A stretch of 64,000 nt of DNA from Adiantum capillus-veneris. Its lineage: Eukaryota > Streptophyta > Polypodiopsida > Polypodiales > Pteridaceae. Numbering within the stretch: the first letter of the stretch is position 1; every line of letters starts with the position of its first letter. Below are positions 62,138-64,000 of this stretch, piece by piece. The stretch spans positions 115,089,587-115,153,586 of the forward strand of contig CM043947.1 of the NCBI GenBank assembly GCA_014529385.2. The letters run 5' to 3'. A program made the translations under genes and the position numbers. Below the pieces are notes generated by a model, which was not told where the DNA came from, did not search any database, and was given only the letters and a program-made list of their open reading frames with translations.

Positions 62138-64000
62138 CTAGGCCTCGACGAGTGAGGCATCATCGATAAGATCTTGCACCGTATCATTGTCTATCTCTAA
62201 TTGAAAACATAACTCTGCCCCAACTCGTTCTGGCAGATTGTCTTTATCCATTGCATCTTCATCTACAAGTGTCAATTCTGGCTCGTCTGCGTCATCCCTC
62301 GTATATCTGTCAGCTTTTTCTGCCATACCTTCGTCCATCACATCTAATGTCACAGTAGTATGGACGTCGTCTGATTGACTTTCCTCCAGGAGATCTTGCC
62401 CTTCAAATACTTGTTTATTTCTTGGAGCAACCTGAACCACAAACCACCATTGTCGCTCTCGAGGGTCCGGTACAAAGACCACTTGCTCGCAATGTTCGGG
62501 GAGAGCAAATGTGTCGCTCGCATCTGTCCAAGTCTTTGTAGTATCTATTTGCACAAGCTTGTTTCCATCTCTTCATATCGTTGCATTGCAACCAGAAGTA
62601 ATCACCTTGAACCACTTCACATCCAACAAAAACATCTCAAACCGCCTGAAGCTTACTTTCAGGATATCTGACACCAGACCACAGTAATCCAGGTTGCTAG
62701 TGCTCTCATTCGTGTCTCTAGCACTGGCCCTGCTCTTTTGCATGAAACAAACCATTACCCCACTGTCAAACGTGTTTCTTCTGTTGTCAATTTGTTGTGT
62801 TCTGAAATGCTTTCCATGCGACCACAATGCCATGTATGTATGATACTTCCAGTCACATCCAATAGCCAGCTCTTCCTCTTCTAGAGATATGGGTTCTCCG
62901 ATCTGTCGAACTGCTCTCACTGTCTTGTCCAACCATGCCATTGTAGGGAATTCAGGTAGAGGAGCGAGATAGTCTGGCAAGGGTAAGCCTCTAGTCGTTC
63001 GACTTCGCCTGAAATCCTGTCGCTCTAGATTGCGTCTCTCTTTCTCTTCTTCGTACCTTTCAAGCCATTTTTGCATCGGCGCTGAATTTAGTATACAGAA
63101 CTTCATGATCTTTTCTCGCATGTCCAGGTTCATTTTCCTCGGCACCCGTTGTCCTTGCGGCTCCTCTCCCACCAGTCTTGCATCCTCCTCATCGCTCCAC
63201 AGTCGAGGCATTTCTGGGTCAGAAACGGATAGAAATTCGGTCATCAATACAAGAGACTCTTTCACCAGCCATCCTTCTGCCATGCTCCCCTCTGGAAGCG
63301 CTTTTTGGCGAACAAAACCCTTAAGTGTTTTCATGAACCGCTCTAGAAAGAACATCCAACGGCTGTGGATTGTACCTGCCACTGCAACCTCATCTACTAC
63401 ATGGAAGAGCAAGTGCATCTGGATAGTTAGGCAGCTCGTGGGTAGATACTTCTCAATCATGCAAACTGCCTCAATGGAGTTAGCCCTTGCGACTGCAATA
63501 GATTCCTCTCGTATCTCCTTGGAAGAGATCCACCGCACTAGCTCTGAAATCTTGTATATGCAGGTCCGCACTTCCTCCGTTAAACACCCCTTGATCGCAA
63601 TTGGAGAATGAATTGCAAGAACTTATGCCGGTCGTGCGATTTCAACCCTGACAGTTGATCGTCACGGGTGAATGCTGTCTTGAGACATCGCATATATCCT
63701 GTTGGTGTCCTGAACTCTGAAATCACCCTTTTCACTTGTTTCTCTTCGTTTTTTAGCAATACTCATGGAGCTCTTGGAAGTTTTGTTTGACCAGCTGCAT
63801 TGGTGAAAGGCCACAGCTCTGGCATCTTTCCAACCGACTGCAAATCATCTCGTGAAGCTTGATTGTCTTTCATTCCCATGTTTGTCTTCCAGAGGAGCTC
63901 TCCCACATTCTTGAATATATGCGTTGGATCCAGAAAATGGTTAATTAGTAGATCACCCCAGTACGCCAACGTATGGAGAATGGACAAACGTATGGAGAAT
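62138..64000 (-). pseudogene. CACTA copy 2 TNP2-like transposase, broken
   Basis: In coding order: SYWGDLLINH-like text with LLINHFLDPTHIFKNVGELL (about 63,900-63,960), a segment to 63,610, then a 1-bp deletion at about 63,607 (TTCTCC against TTCTTCC in copy 1). An open block of 332 codons (62,573-63,571) holds DUF4218 (RWMFFLERFMKTLKGFVRQK) and DUF4216 (YCGLVSDILKVSFRRFEMFL). A TGA at about 62,573 replaces CGA of copy 1. The tail DTFALPEHCEQVVFVPDPRE to VEA ends at 62,138. Near the right edge a 19-bp stretch around TCCATACGTTTGTCCATTC is duplicated. Best preserved DUF4218-DUF4216 region in the window. Confidence 0.88.

Larger units (their letters stand above)
60141..64000 (-). mobile_element. 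CACTA transposon copy 2, 3' portion
   Basis: The terminus CACTACAACAAAAACGGGTG starts at 60,141. The element runs off the right edge. Order on the minus strand is transposase (62,138-64,000), second gene (60,913-62,028), TTATGG-type repeats (about 60,535-60,700) and the subterminal zone (60,141-60,290). It is the same subfamily as copy 1 at 1-3642 but has the N-terminus of the second gene that copy 1 lost. It sits inside CACTA element 3. Confidence 0.92.

Overview
This window looks like intergenic DNA from a large-genome land plant. Almost every base that can be assigned belongs to a transposable element, and no intact host gene is visible. The elements are plant types: CACTA/En-Spm transposons with Transposase_21, DUF4218 and DUF4216 blocks, Ty1/copia elements primed by initiator-Met tRNA, and Ty3/gypsy elements primed by a tRNA-Asp-like site. 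The gag and protease of one gypsy element remind me of fern elements, but that is memory only; fern or lycophyte is a guess and 'land plant' is the safe statement. Nearly all coding regions carry stops or frameshifts, and several stops are CGA-to-TGA or CAG-to-TAG changes, as expected from decay of methylated cytosine.

Left part (1-37,623). The window opens in the 3' half of a CACTA element (1-3642). A broken Ty3/gypsy element (H; 3643-3820 plus 34,343 to about 37,623, minus strand) was split by copia element A (3821-34,342, TSD CATAT on both sides). Copia A was split in turn by a 24.8-kb terminal-inverted-repeat element, here called T (7540-32,343). The empty target site can be rebuilt by comparison with a sister copia. 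T was entered by an LTR element without visible coding, X (7714-19,648, TSD ATTCT), and X was entered by copia B (12,158-17,523, TSD AGTTG). A LINE fragment also sits in T (26,062-27,278, 16-bp TSD).

Element T is the most unusual object. It encodes a transposase-like protein (19,797-22,100), at least two unrecognised minus-strand genes, a divergent histone-H3-like protein now broken (27,971 onward), and a Ulp1/C48-like cysteine peptidase (about 29,500-30,128). A tandem array of hairpins sharing the core ACCAAGCGAATA lies directly upstream of the H3-like gene.

Right part (37,624-64,000). A third copia copy, C (37,624-39,908 plus 52,084-53,115), is split by gypsy element G (39,909-52,083, TSD GTGGT). 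G has gag and protease but no visible reverse transcriptase or integrase. It carries a captured DEAD-box helicase fragment and a leader with about nine short perfect or near-perfect palindromes. Next come an inverted copy of part of G, a possible LTR, a stray leader fragment, and a CACTA element (56,586-60,140) containing a 250-bp foldback. That element is interrupted by a second copy of the first CACTA family (60,141-64,000), in the opposite orientation to the copy at the left edge.

All positions come from reading the sequence. No alignment scores, percent identities or database searches were available.
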